NCBI RefSeq assembly: GCF_900156545.1 | Contig: NZ_FTNW01000003.1 | Location: forward strand, 558,001 to 622,000 | Reading direction: 5' to 3' | Source of the DNA: Aquipseudomonas alcaligenes | Lineage (GTDB): Bacteria > Pseudomonadota > Gammaproteobacteria > Pseudomonadales > Pseudomonadaceae | Length of the DNA: 64,000 nt | In this document: piece by piece, positions 49,770 to 58,846 of the stretch | Layout: each line of letters starts with the position of its first letter | Position numbering within the stretch: position 1 is the stretch's first letter | Made by a program: the position numbers and the translations under genes | Notes under the pieces: generated by a model | The model's input: only the letters and a program-made list of their open reading frames with translations | Database searches by the model: none | Told to the model about the DNA's origin: nothing

Positions 49770-52700
49770 TGAGCAACGCGCCTATCGCCATCATCGGCAT
49801 GGCCTGCATCTTCCCTCAGGCCCCGGACCTGGCTGGCTTCTGGCGCAACATCCTGGCCGGCACCGACGCAGTCGGCGAGCCGCAGGAAGAGTGGGAGGCG
49901 CAGCGCTACCTGGACTCGGGGCGCATCAACACCCAGCACGGCGGCTACCTGGGTGACCTGTACCGTTTCGATCCGCGCGAGTTCGGCATCATGCCCAACT
50001 CGGTGGATGGCGGTGAGCCGGACCAGTTCCTCGCTCTCAAGGTGGCTTTCGATGCCCTGCAGGATGCCGGTTACGCGGGCGACGGCATCGAGCATCGCGA
50101 CACCGGCATCATCCTCGGCCACAGCACCTACCTGCACCGCGGCCAGGTCAGCCATATCCAGAACCACATCGTCCTCGACCAGACCCTGGAGCTGCTCAAG
50201 GCCGCCCAGCCCAGCCTGAGCGCGGACGACCTGGCGCGCCTGCGCACGGCGCTGCAGAAGCAGCTGCCGCCGTCCAACACCGACATCGCCCCGGGCCTGG
50301 TGCCCAACGTGATGACCGGGCGCATCGCCAACCGCCTCAACCTCAAGGGGCCGAATTACATAGTCGACGCCGCTTGCTCCTCGTCGCTGCTGGCGGTCAA
50401 CGCCGCCATGGACGAGCTGCGCAGCGGGCGCAGCCGCCTGATGATCGCCGGCGGAGTCAACGCCTCGTTGCCGGCCGAGGTCTCGGTGATCTTCACCCAG
50501 CTCGGTGCCCTCAGCGGGCGTGGCAAGGTGCGCCCGTTCGAGCAGGGCAGCGACGGCACTCTGCTCGGCGAAGGCCTGGGCATGGTGGTGCTCAAGCGCC
50601 TGGACGACGCCCTGGCCGACGGCGACCGCATCTACGCCGTGCTGCGCGGCATCGGCCAGGCCAGCGATGGCCGCGGCACCGGCCTGCTGGCGCCGAGCGA
50701 GGAGGGCGAGGCCCTGTCGATCCGTCGTGCCTACCAGAGCAGTGGCGTCGACCCGGCCAGCATCTCCCTGGTCGAGGCCCACGGTACCGGCATTCCGCTG
50801 GGCGACAAGACCGAGATCGCCGCCCTGCGCAGTGTGCTCGGCGAGCGCCAGGGCCTGCTCGGCAGCGTGGCCATCGGCTCGGTGAAGTCGATGATCAGCC
50901 ACTGCATTCCCGCCGCCGGCATCGCCGGCCTGATCAAGACCAGCCTGGCCCTGCACCACAAGGTGCTGCCGCCGACCCTGTGTGGCACGGTCAACCCGGC
51001 GCTGGGTATCGGCGCCACGCCGCTGTACGTCAACACCGCCAGCAAGCCGTGGATCGCCAAGCCGCAGAGCCCGCGCCGCGCCGGGATCAACTCGTTCGGC
51101 TTCGGCGGCATCAATACCCATGCGGTGCTGGAAGAGGCGCCAGCCGCCGCCCAGCGCCCATTGAGCTTCGCCCGCCGCGAGTGCGAACTGTGCGTGTTCG
51201 CCGCCGCCGACGAGGCTGCACTGCTGGCCCAGTTGCAGCAGGTGCAGGGCTATATAGAGAACAACCCCGGCGTGGCGCTGCTGGATCTGGCCGCTACCCT
51301 GGCTGCCCGTGACTGCGTCGACAAGCCGGTGCGCCTGGCCGTGATGGCCGGCGATGTGGCCGAGCTGGCGAAGAAGCTGCAACAGGCAGCGAAGAAGATC
51401 GCCGAGGCCAAGAGCCCGCGCTGGATGACCCGCACCGGGCTGGTGTTCAGCAGCCAGCCGCTGCAGGGCAAGCTGGCCTTCCTGTTCCCTGGCGAAGGTT
51501 CGCAGTACCTGAACATGCTGGCCGACCTGGCCCAGCAGTTCCCAGAAGTGCGCGAGTGGTTCGACTTCTGGCAGGGCCTGTACGACGAACAGCCCGGCTC
51601 GACCCGCACCGACATCCTGTTCCCGCCGGCCAGCGAGCTGGATGACGAGCTTTGCCAGCGCCTGGAAGCGCGCCTGTTCGACATGGACGTGGGCTCCGAG
51701 GCGGTGTTCGTCGCCAGCCAGGCCCTGTTCAGCCTGCTTGGCGCCCTGGGCGTGGAGCCGGATGCCATGCTTGGCCACAGCACCGGTGAGTCCACTGCCC
51801 TGGCTGCCAGCGGCGCGATGGCTTTCAGCGACCGCAGCCAGCTGGCCGACTTTATCCGCGAGCTGAACAAGGTCTATCGCGGCGTACTGGACGGCGGTGG
51901 CATCGCTACCGGCGCGTTGCTCACCGTTGGCGCGCTCAAGCGCGAAGTGGTGGACCGGCACATCGCTGCCTGCGCCGAGACGGTTTCGGTGGCCATGGAC
52001 AACTGCCAGAACCAGCTGGTGCTATTCGCAGGCCGCGCCATCGTCGAGGGGCTGCTCAAGAGCCTGAGCGAGGAGGGCGGCATCTGCTCGATCCTGCCGT
52101 TCGATCGCGCCTACCACACGCCGCTGTTCGCCGCGGTGACCACGGCCTTCCACCGCTACTACCAGGACGTCGGCCTGCAGGCGCCGAAGACGCCGCTGTA
52201 TTCCTGCGCCAGCGCCGAGCTGTTCCCTGCCGAGCCGGCGGCGGTATGTGAGCTGGCGGCGGCGCAGTGGTCGAACACCGTGCGCTTCCGCGAAACCATC
52301 ACCCACATGCATCGTGATGGCGTGCGCTTCTTCGTCGAGGTCGGCCCTTCGGGCAACCTGACCGGCTTCGTCAACGACATCCTCGGCGGCGAGGAGTACC
52401 TGGCCATTGCCTCCAACGCGCGCAAGCGCAGTGGTGTGGAGCAGCTGTTCAGCCTGCTTGGCAGCCTGTTCGCCAATGGCAAGCCGGTGGACCTCGGCAA
52501 GCTCTACCGCGGCATCGCCTGCCGCGTGCTCGACCTCGACCAGCCGTTGCCACAGCCCAAGCGCGGCATGCTGGTGAAGAACACCATGCCGGTGGTGCAT
52601 GTGGACGAAGCGCTCGGCGAGTTGCTGCGCGAACTGTTCCGGCCGGTTGCGGCCGTACCCGCGCAGCCGCTGGCAGCGAGCCCGACGGCGCCGCTGCTGG

Positions 52701-54361
52701 TGGATATCCAGCGCCAGGGCGAGCGTCTCAGCGCCCAGTGCCCGCTGTGGTCCACCGACCGTTTCCTCGCCGATCACGTGCTGTCCGGCCCCAGTTCCTA
52801 CCATCAGCCCGAGCTGCAAGGCCTGGCCTGTGTGGCGATGATGGCCAGCCTGGAAATCATGGCCGAGGCCTGCGCGCTGCTGGCCGGCAGTGTGGCGATC
52901 AACCTGATCGAGAACGTCCGCGCCTTCGACTGGGTGGCCCTGGACCGTGGCGAGCTGACCTTGCAGGTGCAGGCCGAGCGCGTCGCCGACAACCACTACC
53001 GAGCCGAGCTGCATAACGCCGGCAGCCTGGTGATGAGTGCCGAGTTCCGCTTCGCCGCGCAACTTACCGGCACGCCGCTGGCCAAGCTGCAGGGCGGCGT
53101 CGGTTACCGCTGGGCGGACCACGAGCTGTACAGCACCGGCATGTTCCATGGCCCGCTGTTCCAGAGCATCGCCAGTATCCAAGCCTGGGCGGAGGATGGC
53201 ATCGACGCCCAGCTCGCCAGCTGTTCCACCCATGGTTTCGTGCATGACGGCGAGCCCTGTGCCCTGGTGCTCAATCCGGTGCTGCTGGACGCCCTCGGCC
53301 AACTGGCCGCCTACTGGCTGGCGCAGCAGGTCGGCACCGATTTCAACAGCTTCCCCTCGCATATCGCCCGCATCGAAATCCATGCACCGGCGCCGGCCGA
53401 CCTGTCCGGCGCCTGGCTGCGCGGTCGCCAGCGCCCGGTCGATGCAGCCAATAGCGGCCTGGATGCGCCGCGCACCTGGACCTTCGACTGCCTGCACGAG
53501 GGGCGCCTGCTGCTGCATGCCAGCGGCTTCGCCAACCTGTTCTTCTCGGTGCCAAACGCCTTCTACCAGCTGCGTCGCGAGCCGATGAACGGCTGGCTCG
53601 GTGCGCCGCTGGCCAGTAGCGCACCCGAAGCACTGCTGTGGCAGCTGGAGCAGCTGCCCGAGGACTTCTGCAAGCAGTCGGCGGCGATCTTCCTGCGCAT
53701 TCTCGCTCACGCCGTGCTGGCCGCGGGCGAGCGCGAGGAGTGGGAGGTCGTGCGCCAGACCCGCCGTGCCCGCGAGTGGCTGCATGGTCGGCTGTGCCTG
53801 AAGGAAGCGACCCGCTACTTCATCTACCAGCAGACCGGCGAACTGCTCTGCCCGGCGGACGTGAGCGTGCAGCACGACGCCCTCGGCGCGCCCTTCGTCG
53901 ATGGCTGGTGGAACGGTCACTGGCTGGCCGCGCCGGGCGTGTCGCTGAGCCACGACCGCGACAGCTGCCTGGCGGCGCTGCTGCCGGTCGGCGCCGTGGG
54001 TGTGGATGCCGAGCGCCTGGACCGCCTGCAGCGTCCGGAGCTGGTGGCCGGCTCCTTCACCGCATACGAGCGGCAGGTGCTGGCCACGGTCGATGCGGCC
54101 TGGCAGGGCGAGCTGACCCTGCGTACCTGGTGCGCCAAGGAGGCCGCCGCCAAGTACCTGGGCTGCGGTCTGCGCGGCGCGCCGCAGGATTTCGAGGTGC
54201 AGTTCGACGAGAGCGGCGAGCTGGCCGAAGTGAGTTTCGCCGGAGACGCCAGCCTGGCGCCGGCATGCGTGAGTGTGGCCTTCGAGGTGCATGGAGATCG
54301 GCTGATCGCCCTGGCCGGGGCCGAAATGGAAGTAGCGGAATACGGAGTGGCCAATGGCTGA
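49769..54361 (+). CDS. second synthase subunit: KS-AT-DH with C-terminal phosphopantetheinyl transferase
   Basis: A 1530-residue partner synthase. KS (1-450) has Cys203 in DAACSSSL, His338 in EAHGTGI and His378 in SHCIPAAG. AT (569-870) has GHSTGES with Ser671, but the arginine usual about 25 residues later is not at its normal place. A PfaC-like hot-dog DH (985-1280) has LADHVLSG (His1003) and NPVLLDALGQ. The last 200 residues are a PPTase: GVDAE (Asp1413, Glu1415) and WCAKEAAAKYLG (Lys1457, Glu1458). It probably loads Ser1817 of the first subunit and the free ACP. The ATG overlaps the previous stop (TGATG). Confidence 0.92.
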   Translation: MSNAPIAIIGMACIFPQAPDLAGFWRNILAGTDAVGEPQEEWEAQRYLDSGRINTQHGGYLGDLYRFDPREFGIMPNSVDGGEPDQFLALKVAFDALQDAGYAGDGIEHRDTGIILGHSTYLHRGQVSHIQNHIVLDQTLELLKAAQPSLSADDLARLRTALQKQLPPSNTDIAPGLVPNVMTGRIANRLNLKGPNYIVDAACSSSLLAVNAAMDELRSGRSRLMIAGGVNASLPAEVSVIFTQLGALSGRGKVRPFEQGSDGTLLGEGLGMVVLKRLDDALADGDRIYAVLRGIGQASDGRGTGLLAPSEEGEALSIRRAYQSSGVDPASISLVEAHGTGIPLGDKTEIAALRSVLGERQGLLGSVAIGSVKSMISHCIPAAGIAGLIKTSLALHHKVLPPTLCGTVNPALGIGATPLYVNTASKPWIAKPQSPRRAGINSFGFGGINTHAVLEEAPAAAQRPLSFARRECELCVFAAADEAALLAQLQQVQGYIENNPGVALLDLAATLAARDCVDKPVRLAVMAGDVAELAKKLQQAAKKIAEAKSPRWMTRTGLVFSSQPLQGKLAFLFPGEGSQYLNMLADLAQQFPEVREWFDFWQGLYDEQPGSTRTDILFPPASELDDELCQRLEARLFDMDVGSEAVFVASQALFSLLGALGVEPDAMLGHSTGESTALAASGAMAFSDRSQLADFIRELNKVYRGVLDGGGIATGALLTVGALKREVVDRHIAACAETVSVAMDNCQNQLVLFAGRAIVEGLLKSLSEEGGICSILPFDRAYHTPLFAAVTTAFHRYYQDVGLQAPKTPLYSCASAELFPAEPAAVCELAAAQWSNTVRFRETITHMHRDGVRFFVEVGPSGNLTGFVNDILGGEEYLAIASNARKRSGVEQLFSLLGSLFANGKPVDLGKLYRGIACRVLDLDQPLPQPKRGMLVKNTMPVVHVDEALGELLRELFRPVAAVPAQPLAASPTAPLLVDIQRQGERLSAQCPLWSTDRFLADHVLSGPSSYHQPELQGLACVAMMASLEIMAEACALLAGSVAINLIENVRAFDWVALDRGELTLQVQAERVADNHYRAELHNAGSLVMSAEFRFAAQLTGTPLAKLQGGVGYRWADHELYSTGMFHGPLFQSIASIQAWAEDGIDAQLASCSTHGFVHDGEPCALVLNPVLLDALGQLAAYWLAQQVGTDFNSFPSHIARIEIHAPAPADLSGAWLRGRQRPVDAANSGLDAPRTWTFDCLHEGRLLLHASGFANLFFSVPNAFYQLRREPMNGWLGAPLASSAPEALLWQLEQLPEDFCKQSAAIFLRILAHAVLAAGEREEWEVVRQTRRAREWLHGRLCLKEATRYFIYQQTGELLCPADVSVQHDALGAPFVDGWWNGHWLAAPGVSLSHDRDSCLAALLPVGAVGVDAERLDRLQRPELVAGSFTAYERQVLATVDAAWQGELTLRTWCAKEAAAKYLGCGLRGAPQDFEVQFDESGELAEVSFAGDASLAPACVSVAFEVHGDRLIALAGAEMEVAEYGVANG

Positions 54362-54650
54362 GAGCAAGAGCGCAATCGAGCAAACCCTGATCCATATCGT
54401 CACCGACCTGACCCAGGACTGGGGCATCGAGCTGGACGAGCCGCTGAGCGCCGAGACCCGGCTGGTGGCGGACATGGAGTTCGCCTCGGTCGACATCATC
54501 CAGCTGATCGTCGCCATCGAAGAGCACTACAACCGCCCGAAGATGGGCTTCCAGGATCTGCTGATGAACGACGGCAGTTATGTCGACGATCTCTCCATCG
54601 GGCAGCTGATCGATTTCGTCCACGAAAAACTCTCAGGAGTGCCGGCATGA
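54354..54650 (+). CDS. free-standing acyl carrier protein
   Basis: A 98-residue ACP with the four-helix pattern: IEQTLIHIVTDLTQDWG, then the phosphopantetheine site ADMEFASVDIIQLIVAIEE with Ser45. The site reads Ala-Ser-Val in place of the usual Asp-Ser-Leu. It overlaps the preceding gene by 8 bases and the following gene by 4, so it is part of the coupled operon. It may hold the starter, or receive the finished chain for head-group attachment. Confidence 0.9.
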   Translation: MAESKSAIEQTLIHIVTDLTQDWGIELDEPLSAETRLVADMEFASVDIIQLIVAIEEHYNRPKMGFQDLLMNDGSYVDDLSIGQLIDFVHEKLSGVPA

Positions 54651-56257
54651 CCACTCGTACCCTCTTCATCGGCATGGATGGCTGCACCTTCACCATCCTC
54701 GACGACCTCTGCGTGGAGAAGGACGGCCAGCCGGCCGTGATGCCCTTCCTCGGCGGCCTCATGGCCCGCGGTACCCGTGCCAAGCTGCGCTCGACGCCCA
54801 ACCCGCTGACCCCGCCGGCCTGGGTCTCGCTGATGACCGGGCGCAGTCCGGGCAACCACGGCCTGCTGGATTTCATCCGCGCCGAGGAGCGCAACGGCGA
54901 TGTGTTCTTCACCCTCTACGATTCGCGAGACAACCGCGCCGAGACCATCTGGTCGATCGCCAGCCGCCAGGATCGCCGTGTCGCCGTGCTCAACCTGCCG
55001 TTCACCGCGCCGCCGCCCAAGGACCTCAACGGTTTCATGGTGCCGGGCTTCATTCCCTGGCGGCACCTGCGCCGCAACACCGTGCCGGCCAACTTCTACG
55101 ATCGCCTCAAGGAAGAGCTGCCGGGCTTCGATCCGAAGGAGCTAGCCTGGGACTTCGAGCAGGAGAAGCAGGCGGTCAACGACCTCACCGACGAAGACCG
55201 CGAGAACTGGGTGCGTTACCACCTGCCGCGCGAGAAGCAGTGGTTCGAGATCGCCAAGTTCCTGCTCAAGGAAGAGGCGCCGGAGCTGATGGCGGTGATG
55301 TTCGACGGCGTCGACAAGCTGCAGCACCAGGCCTGGCTGTTCCTCGATCCGGCCCTGCAGCACGACGGCGTCAGCGACTACCACAAGCGCATGCGCAAGC
55401 TGTGCCTGGACTACTTCCGCCAGCTCGACGGCTTCATCGAGGAACTGGTGACCATGGCCGGCCCGGACGTGCAGGTATTCATGGCCTCCGACCACGGCTT
55501 CACCGCCACCACCGAAGTGGTGCGGATCAACGCCTGGCTGTTCGAGAAAGGCTACCTGCACTGGAAGGAAGTGCTCGATCCGGACTCCGAGGCTGCCAAG
55601 CGTCGCGAGGAAAGCATGTTCGCCAACCTCGACTGGAGCAAGACCACCGCCTACTGCCGTACGCCGTCGAGCAACGGCATCAACATCCGCGTGGCGCGCA
55701 ATCCGGGTGAGACCGGGATCAAGCCGGAAGACTACGAGGCCTTCCGCGAGCAACTGATCCTCGATATCAAGGCGCTCAAGGACCCGCTGACCGGCGAGAG
55801 CATCGTCGCCGAGATCCACCTGCGCGAAGAAGTCTTCGCCGGCCCGGCGATGATGGACGCGCCGGACCTGCTGCTGGTACTGCGTGACTTCGGCTTCGTC
55901 TCGATCAAGAACAAGCTGCCGATCGTCGAGCCGCGCGAAGAACCGGCCGGTACCCACCACCCGGACGGCATCTTCATCGCCTGCGGCCCGGGCATCCGCA
56001 AGGGCGTGCAGATCGAGCGTCGGCACATCTGCGACGTCGGTGCGACCCTGCTCTACAGCCAGGGCCTGGAAGTGCCCGGCGACTTCGAGGGCAAGGTGGC
56101 CAACGACATGTTCATCAAGCCCTGGCTGATCCAGAACCCGATCCGCATCGGCGAGGCCACCCGCGGTGTGAGCAAGGACGCCAACGCCGAGGGCATGGCC
56201 GACGACGAGAAGGACAAGCTGATGGCGCAGCTGCAGATGCTCGGCTACATGGAGTAA
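54647..56257 (+). CDS. alkaline-phosphatase-superfamily phosphodiesterase/transferase-like protein
   Basis: A 536-residue protein of the type I phosphodiesterase/nucleotide pyrophosphatase group (COG3379-like). Metal-site motifs are LFIGMDGCTF (Asp11), MFDGVDKLQHQ and FMASDHGFTATTE. At the expected nucleophile it reads TPPAWVSLMTG: Val60 occupies the place of the usual Thr, with Ser61 next to it. No signal peptide, so cytosolic. Context suggests a role on a phosphorylated or acylated intermediate, perhaps release or head-group transfer; activity is in doubt until the nucleophile is settled. Confidence 0.83.
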   Translation: MTTRTLFIGMDGCTFTILDDLCVEKDGQPAVMPFLGGLMARGTRAKLRSTPNPLTPPAWVSLMTGRSPGNHGLLDFIRAEERNGDVFFTLYDSRDNRAETIWSIASRQDRRVAVLNLPFTAPPPKDLNGFMVPGFIPWRHLRRNTVPANFYDRLKEELPGFDPKELAWDFEQEKQAVNDLTDEDRENWVRYHLPREKQWFEIAKFLLKEEAPELMAVMFDGVDKLQHQAWLFLDPALQHDGVSDYHKRMRKLCLDYFRQLDGFIEELVTMAGPDVQVFMASDHGFTATTEVVRINAWLFEKGYLHWKEVLDPDSEAAKRREESMFANLDWSKTTAYCRTPSSNGINIRVARNPGETGIKPEDYEAFREQLILDIKALKDPLTGESIVAEIHLREEVFAGPAMMDAPDLLLVLRDFGFVSIKNKLPIVEPREEPAGTHHPDGIFIACGPGIRKGVQIERRHICDVGATLLYSQGLEVPGDFEGKVANDMFIKPWLIQNPIRIGEATRGVSKDANAEGMADDEKDKLMAQLQMLGYME

Positions 56258-56263
56258 CGCGCA

Positions 56264-58846
56264 ATGGCGATGGCCGAGGTCAACGGAGTCCGGCTGCACT
56301 ATCAACAGCTGTCCTGTGAGCGCACCCAAGGCGAGGTCGAGGACGTGGTGCTGATCCATGGCCTCGCCGCCAACCTGGCGTTCTGGTACCTGCAGATCGG
56401 CCATGCGCTGGCCCGTAATTATCGGGTGACCATGTACGACCTGCGCGGTCATGGTCGCTCGAGCATGCCGCAGCAGGGCTACACCCCGGCCGAACAGGCC
56501 GAGGACCTGCGTCAGTTGCTCGATCACCTGGGTATCGGTCGGGCGCATTTCATCGCCCACAGTTTCGGCGGCACCATCGCGTTGAATCTGGCCTGCGAGC
56601 AGCCGCAGCGCTTTCGCAGCCTGACCATCGCCGATACCCATATCGCCGCCATTCGCAACGTGGGTGCCGACTGGCGCTATGCCGACCATATCCAGCGCAT
56701 CCTGGATGACAACGGTATACCGCTGAACACCCGCGAGCCCTATTTCGGCTACCGCCTGCTCAAGGAGGCGGCGACCCTGCAGCTGAACCAGCGCGAGCTG
56801 CCGGAATCCCTGCGCGAGCTGATCAACCCGCTGATGGGCGCTTCCGGCAAGCGCACCGCCGACCAGTGGGTGCGGCTGCTGGAAACCACCTCGGCGCAGG
56901 CCGAGCTGATGGGCGACGACGGCCTGGATGTGGAACGCCTGCGCCAGCTGGACTGCCCGATCCTGGCGATCTACGGCGAGCGTTCGCAGGCGGTGACCAC
57001 TGGCGAGCTGCTGCTGAGCGTGTGGCCGCGCGCCGACTTTCGCCAGGTGCGCGGCGCCGGGCACTTCTTCCCGGCCTCACGGCCGCAGAAGCTGATCCGT
57101 TCCTTCGAGTTCTTCCTGCGCCGCGCCAGTGGTCAGCGCCAGGGCCGAGCCGAGGATGATCAGGCCAGGGCTTTCTTTCGCAGCGATCGCCTGTACAGCC
57201 GTGCCGAACAGTGGTTCTACGCCACCCGCGAGGGCAAGGAGCAGGGGCCCTTCGGCGACTTCGACGAGGCCCTCGACCATCTCAACGCCTTCATCGCCGA
57301 GGTGCTGGCGCGCAAGGTGCGTGCCGGGTCGATGTTCAACCTGCCGAGTAAGATGCGCGTGCCGGCCGGGCTCAACGAGGACGATTTCCGCCTGATCGCG
57401 CGCAACGGTTTCGGTGACGGCATCAACGCTTATGCCCACGCCATGGCCTGGTTCAACGACCATCTGTATGTCGGCACCACGCGCGGCAACTTCCCGCTGA
57501 TGAAGGCGCGCCTGCCGATCAGCATGGACCCCTGGCCGGTGGAATGTCCGGCCAACCCCTTCGATCTCGATCTGCACGCCGAGATCTGGCGCTACAACCC
57601 GCGCAAGGACGAGTGGAAACGGGTGTTCAAGGCACCGACCATCGTCGGCAGCGACGGCTCGAAGATTCCCCGCGAGCTTGGCTTTCGCGGCATGTGCGTG
57701 TATCCCGGCAGCCCGGGGCACAAGCCGGCGCTGTTCGTCAGCACCTGGTCGCCGGCCAAGGGCCCGGGCCCGCTGCTGCTGCGCAGCGAGGACGGGCTGA
57801 ATTTCACACCTACCTGCGAGCCGGGGCTGATGGGCCTGCCGGTGACCACCATCCGCACCATGGTCAGCTTCAAGGGGCGCATGTACACCACCCCGGCCGG
57901 TTCGCGCGGCGGCAACCCCAACGTCTCCTCGCACTCCATCGTCTACGAGAGCGCGACGCCGGAGGAGGGCGGCTGGGAGGCGGTCAGCGACTTCGGCTTC
58001 GGCGACGAAGGCAACAAGACCATCTTTGAGATGTGCCCGTTCGGCGACCATCTCTATATCGGCACCTTCAATCTCAAGGGCTACCAGGTGTGGCGTAGTA
58101 CCTGCGAGAGCAAGCCCTACCACTGGGAACAGGTGATTGCCGACGGCGCCGGCCGTGGTCCGCTCAACCAGTCGGTGCTGAGCATGTATCCCTTCAAGGG
58201 CGCGCTGTATGTCGGCAGCGCCATCCAGGGCGGCGGCATCGACCGGCAGAACGGTGTGGGGCCGGCGCCGCCCGAGCTGATCCGCATCCACCCGGATAAG
58301 CGCTGGGACCTGCTGGTGGGCGATGCGCGGATGACCGACAGCGGATGGAAGGAGCCGCTGTCGGGCTACATGGCCGGCTTCGACAACTTCTTCAACGGCT
58401 ACTTCTGGCGCATGGCCGAGCACGAGGGCTGGCTGTACCTGTCGACCTTCGACTGGAGCGGCCTGCTCGGCTACGCCCGGCGCGACAGCTGGCCGGAGCC
58501 TTTCCTCAACATCGTCAACCATGTCGGCGAGCAGTTCATCTTCGAGCGCCAGTCGGGCTTTGATCTGTACCGCAGCTACGACGGCGAGAACTGGGTGCCG
58601 GTGACCACCGATGGCATGGGCAACCCCTACAACATCGGCATGCGCACCATCGTTTCCTCGCCCTACGGCCTGTTCCTCGGCGCTGCCAACCCCTTCGGCC
58701 CCAAGGTCTGGCCGCTGGGCGGGGATCGTTACATCGACAACCCGCGCGGCGGCTGCGAAGTGTTCTTCGCCCCGCGCAAACAGATGACCTCGGCCGCACC
58801 CAGCGCCGGTATCCGTGACCGGTCCACAGGAAGCCCCGTGCTATGA
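56264..58846 (+). CDS. alpha/beta hydrolase fused to DUF6316-like segment and propeller-like domain
   Basis: An 860-residue three-part protein. Residues 1-290 are an alpha/beta hydrolase: VVLIHGLAANLAFW, IAHSFGGT (Ser100) and RGAGHFF (His267). Residues about 304-345 (FRSDRLYSRAEQWFYATREG) look like DUF6316. Residues 380-850 hold repeated strands such as AWFNDHLYVGTTRG, CPFGDHLYIGTFNL and YPFKGALYVGSAIQGG, each resembling a beta-propeller blade. No signal peptide. It may act as thioesterase or acyltransferase on the synthase product, with the propeller as a binding platform. It starts 6 bases after the phosphodiesterase gene. Confidence 0.82.
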   Translation: MAMAEVNGVRLHYQQLSCERTQGEVEDVVLIHGLAANLAFWYLQIGHALARNYRVTMYDLRGHGRSSMPQQGYTPAEQAEDLRQLLDHLGIGRAHFIAHSFGGTIALNLACEQPQRFRSLTIADTHIAAIRNVGADWRYADHIQRILDDNGIPLNTREPYFGYRLLKEAATLQLNQRELPESLRELINPLMGASGKRTADQWVRLLETTSAQAELMGDDGLDVERLRQLDCPILAIYGERSQAVTTGELLLSVWPRADFRQVRGAGHFFPASRPQKLIRSFEFFLRRASGQRQGRAEDDQARAFFRSDRLYSRAEQWFYATREGKEQGPFGDFDEALDHLNAFIAEVLARKVRAGSMFNLPSKMRVPAGLNEDDFRLIARNGFGDGINAYAHAMAWFNDHLYVGTTRGNFPLMKARLPISMDPWPVECPANPFDLDLHAEIWRYNPRKDEWKRVFKAPTIVGSDGSKIPRELGFRGMCVYPGSPGHKPALFVSTWSPAKGPGPLLLRSEDGLNFTPTCEPGLMGLPVTTIRTMVSFKGRMYTTPAGSRGGNPNVSSHSIVYESATPEEGGWEAVSDFGFGDEGNKTIFEMCPFGDHLYIGTFNLKGYQVWRSTCESKPYHWEQVIADGAGRGPLNQSVLSMYPFKGALYVGSAIQGGGIDRQNGVGPAPPELIRIHPDKRWDLLVGDARMTDSGWKEPLSGYMAGFDNFFNGYFWRMAEHEGWLYLSTFDWSGLLGYARRDSWPEPFLNIVNHVGEQFIFERQSGFDLYRSYDGENWVPVTTDGMGNPYNIGMRTIVSSPYGLFLGAANPFGPKVWPLGGDRYIDNPRGGCEVFFAPRKQMTSAAPSAGIRDRSTGSPVL

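Noticed and set aside
52022..54517. Long minus-strand open frame (over 800 codons) opposite the second synthase gene, with similar ones at 49745-51961, 55142-57064 and 57077-58522
   Set aside because: They mirror genes with recognisable catalytic motifs and overlapping operon structure. Their translations are His/Gln/Arg-rich without domains, as expected for the antisense of GC-rich coding DNA.
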